Origin: a bacterium
Lineage (GTDB): Bacteria > UBP13 > UBA5359
Length of the DNA: 7,683 bases
NCBI GenBank assembly: GCA_028685295.1
Contig: JAQUEL010000086.1
Location: 1 to 7,683 of the forward strand
Direction: 5' to 3'
The position numbers and the translations under genes were made by a program. Of this stretch, positions 5,702-7,683 are shown piece after piece. Position 1 is the stretch's first letter; each line of letters begins with the position of its first letter. The notes under the pieces are model-generated. The model had not been told where the DNA came from. It made no database searches and saw only the letters and a program-made list of their open reading frames with translations.

Positions 5702-7396
5702 CTACTCCTCCATTTTATGATAAGAAGCGGTCTTCCTTACCATATAATAGCATTCCGGCGGCGAAGCTATAATGGCATAAGGAAGCGGGCCCCATATGCT
5801 TGAATAAAAACCGGCCCCACAAGCGTTATGCATGGTTGTCAACCAGGAGCACGATTTAAAATCTTTTACGCCGTACAGAGTAAATTCGGCGGCGGATATC
5901 TTTCTTACATTGGTATTATTTGTGGGGATAATCAGCAAGCTGTCTGTTTCAACGAGGGGGTGAGAGAAATCGAGTGCTTCAGCTCCCCCAAGATCCATAT
6001 AGTACTGGAAGCCCCAATGCCCTTGATAATTGATATTGCGGCCGGAGCTCTTTGCTTCTGATATTACGGATTTGGCGGCAGCACGTGCTGTGCCGGCCAG
6101 GGTATAATCTGCATAACATACGGCCAATGATAGTGCGGCTGCCGCCAGCACGGGCCATATAATTAATGATGCTTTTATTTTGGAAAGGGATATGCGCCGG
6201 GCCAGTATAGTACCGATTGCTGGAGCCATAGGCAGGATCGATCTGCCGTTGATAGTCCAATTCATCATGGAGACAAAGAAGAAGGTGCCGAATATCCAGG
6301 CACAGAGCAGCCCTGATGAGGCGTTTCTGTATGTAAGAAAGTCCATGGCCGTTATAGTCAGCAGGGTCAGGCCGGCAAGGAGCATAATAGTAAATTGAGG
6401 CAGCAACAGGCGTGACATTTCATTATTATCAGGGAATATCCCCGTGATCGCAGCAGGCAGCAGAAATACTAAGAGCGCTGTCAGAACAGCTGTTGCCAGA
6501 AGCTGTAGCAGAGCCTTCTTTCTCTGTTTGAAGAATGGAAAGAAGAAGAGCATAGGTAGCAGGCATCCTCCGCTAAAAGATAGCCCTGTCAATGTCAAGG
6601 GAAGAAATTTGCCGCTTGCAAAGGTATTTCTGAAACCGGCGTAGGCGCCGGCATCAGAGAACAAGCCCTTGCCGTAAAGGTGCCCGGTATAAAGATCATA
6701 TGATAATAACAGAAGCAGAGGTATAAGAAGGTACGGCACCCATGACCAGGATGATATCTTCCTGATGTCATAACCTTTACGCATTATGGAATATATGCTT
6801 AACAAGGGAACAAGGCTTACGGCATAGTACTTAGCGAAGATAGCGGCAGCTATAATAATTCCGGACAGCAGCAACAGGTACTGTTTCTCTTTATCCATTC
6901 CTTCCAGCCAGAGCACCACGGCCCAAACCCATAATGCCGACATGATGATATCGGACATTATAGTTGTAGCGGAAAGGAGAAATACGGGAGTAAGCAGGGT
7001 TGATAATGCGGCTATCAACGGAGATGGAGCTAGTTTTGCGGATAAACGATAAGTTCCCCATATTACAGCCAAAGCAGGTATGATCATTGCCAGATGCATA
7101 GCGACCTCGCTCCATCCTATAAAAAGCGAGATCAAGGCAAGATAATATGAGGTCAGCGGAGGGTTCTTGGTTATTTCATACATAGGCATTTCTACGCCGT
7201 ACCAGTTGACATTAAAGCCGTAGGGATCCAACGGGTGGGCTCTTATATGCTTTGCAGCCCAGATGAAGAGAGGATCATCGATGTGAACGGCTTTATTTAT
7301 AAAAGGCAAAAGCAAGATCAGGGCGGCGACGGTAAGTATAATTATCGCTTTGTCAGATAAAATATTGCTATTTATATATGAAATAAATTTTCTCAT
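5702..7396 (-). CDS. GT39/ArnT-type (PMT_2) integral-membrane glycosyltransferase
   Basis: The 564-residue protein has many hydrophobic helices from about 16 to 430 and a soluble C-terminal part of about 130 residues. HIDDPLF at 38-44 puts the acidic pair Asp40-Asp41 in the first outside loop, the catalytic position of GT39/ArnT enzymes. [14 protein letters not shown] at 77-90 is the family's (H/N)PPL motif. [17 protein letters not shown] at 379-395 corresponds to the late-helix N-x-R-x-x-x-P segment, and [13 protein letters not shown] at 459-471 is a motif I recall from bacterial GT39-like proteins. Such enzymes move a sugar from a polyprenyl-phosphate donor to a lipid, glycan or protein outside the membrane. 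The start ATG overlaps the stop of the upstream GT2 gene in an ATGA arrangement, and no strong ribosome binding site precedes it, so translation probably depends on the upstream gene. Its last codons (ATG GAG GAG TAG) supply the ribosome binding site of the next gene. Substrate unknown. Confidence 0.88.
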   Translation of the reverse strand: MRKFISYINSNILSDKAIIILTVAALILLLPFINKAVHIDDPLFIWAAKHIRAHPLDPYGFNVNWYGVEMPMYEITKNPPLTSYYLALISLFIGWSEVAMHLAMIIPALAVIWGTYRLSAKLAPSPLIAALSTLLTPVFLLSATTIMSDIIMSALWVWAVVLWLEGMDKEKQYLLLLSGIIIAAAIFAKYYAVSLVPLLSIYSIMRKGYDIRKISSWSWVPYLLIPLLLLLSYDLYTGHLYGKGLFSDAGAYAGFRNTFASGKFLPLTLTGLSFSGGCLLPMLFFFPFFKQRKKALLQLLATAVLTALLVFLLPAAITGIFPDNNEMSRLLLPQFTIMLLAGLTLLTITAMDFLTYRNASSGLLCAWIFGTFFFVSMMNWTINGRSILPMAPAIGTILARRISLSKIKASLIIWPVLAAAALSLAVCYADYTLAGTARAAAKSVISEAKSSGRNINYQGHWGFQYYMDLGGAEALDFSHPLVETDSLLIIPTNNTNVRKISAAEFTLYGVKDFKSCSWLTTMHNACGAGFYSSIWGPLPYAIIASPPECYYMVRKTASYHKMEE

Positions 7397-7683
7397 TGCT
7401 TATTGGCCATGACCGCAGGGATAGCTGTTTGGGGAAAGATACTTGACTTGACCAAACCCATCTTAGCCAGCCTGAAGGTTGCTGCCGTTAGCAGACAACC
7501 GAAGCCGTATTTAAGGCTGCGGCTGAAGTTTATTGATGATGCCTCTTTGAAATACCTGGTCGGGCAGCTTATCTCCGCTATCGTCTGATTCAGCCATAGT
7601 ATCTGGGCCAGCATCTGATTATCAAAAATGAAATCGTCGGAGTTATTTTCCAGCGGCAATTTTTCCAGCAGCTCCCTTGAAAA
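7393..7683 (-). CDS. Family 2 glycosyltransferase, C-terminal 96 residues (partial)
   Basis: The frame is open to the right edge of the window (TTT at 7683-7681) and ends with TGA at 7393-7395. The visible part starts [20 protein letters not shown], then [35 protein letters not shown] and [14 protein letters not shown] (given here as its conserved blocks). The [12 protein letters not shown] segment supplies the acceptor-side acidic and aromatic residues. The CPTRYF-x-EASSINF block is typical of GT2 enzymes of the polyprenyl-phosphate sugar synthase (DPM1-like) type. The nucleotide-binding half and DxD lie outside the window. A hydrophobic stretch near [12 protein letters not shown] is too short and broken to call a membrane segment. 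The stop overlaps the GT39 start by four bases. A natural role is making the lipid-linked sugar donor used by the two downstream membrane enzymes; this is inferred from family and order. Confidence 0.82.
   Translation of the reverse strand, partial: FSRELLEKLPLENNSDDFIFDNQMLAQILWLNQTIAEISCPTRYFKEASSINFSRSLKYGFGCLLTAATFRLAKMGLVKSSIFPQTAIPAVMANKQ

Noticed and set aside
1-7683. Mobile element, CRISPR array, phage or defence system
   Set aside because: I saw no transposase, integrase, direct-repeat array, terminal inverted repeats, tRNA-borne attachment site or known defence domain; genes are all envelope-related and similar in composition.

Overview
This 7.7 kb window of moderate GC content looks like chromosome from an uncultured-type bacterium. 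The best lineage clue is the prepilin-like protein at 2947-3489. It has a type IV pilin N-terminus, a [17 protein letters not shown]-type helix continuation, a YVQDWDE segment and a C-terminal H-X9-DG motif. Such proteins are expanded in Armatimonadota and also in Planctomycetota, Verrucomicrobiota, Lentisphaerota and Omnitrophota. The CpsB/YwqE-type PHP phosphatase and YggT would fit an Armatimonadota-like (Terrabacteria-side) genome. This placement is an inference, not a determination.

Layout. (1) 1-1018, minus: N-terminal 339 codons of a class A penicillin-binding protein (PBP1A type), running off the left edge. (2) 1019-1173: a divergent promoter region in which the -35 boxes of the leftward and rightward promoters occupy the same bases. 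(3) 1174-2786, plus: a tight three-gene operon of CpsB/YwqE-type PHP phosphatase, YggT membrane protein and a short family-2 glycosyltransferase. (4) 2787-2946: a control region holding a sigma-54-like -24/-12 element, a 25-codon leader ORF with a strong ribosome binding site, and an 11-bp hairpin inside that ORF. (5) 2947-3489, plus: the H-X9-DG prepilin-like protein, followed by a strong hairpin terminator at 3520-3549. (6) 3574-7683, minus: a translationally coupled cluster reading leftward, made of the 3' end of a family-2 glycosyltransferase, a GT39/ArnT-type membrane glycosyltransferase, and a TMTC-like GT-C membrane protein with a C-terminal TPR array.

The common theme is cell envelope and surface glycosylation: peptidoglycan synthesis, a polysaccharide-type phosphatase, a soluble GT2, and a GT2 / GT39 / GT-C-TPR set. 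In the last set the GT2 may make a polyprenyl-phosphate sugar that the two multi-membrane enzymes use as donor outside the membrane. The prepilin gene is convergent with this cluster, so it could be a substrate, but nothing in the sequence proves it.

I see no mobile element, CRISPR array, tRNA or rRNA. The least ordinary part is the 160-bp leader of the prepilin gene (2787-2946). No gene-free stretch exceeds 160 bases.
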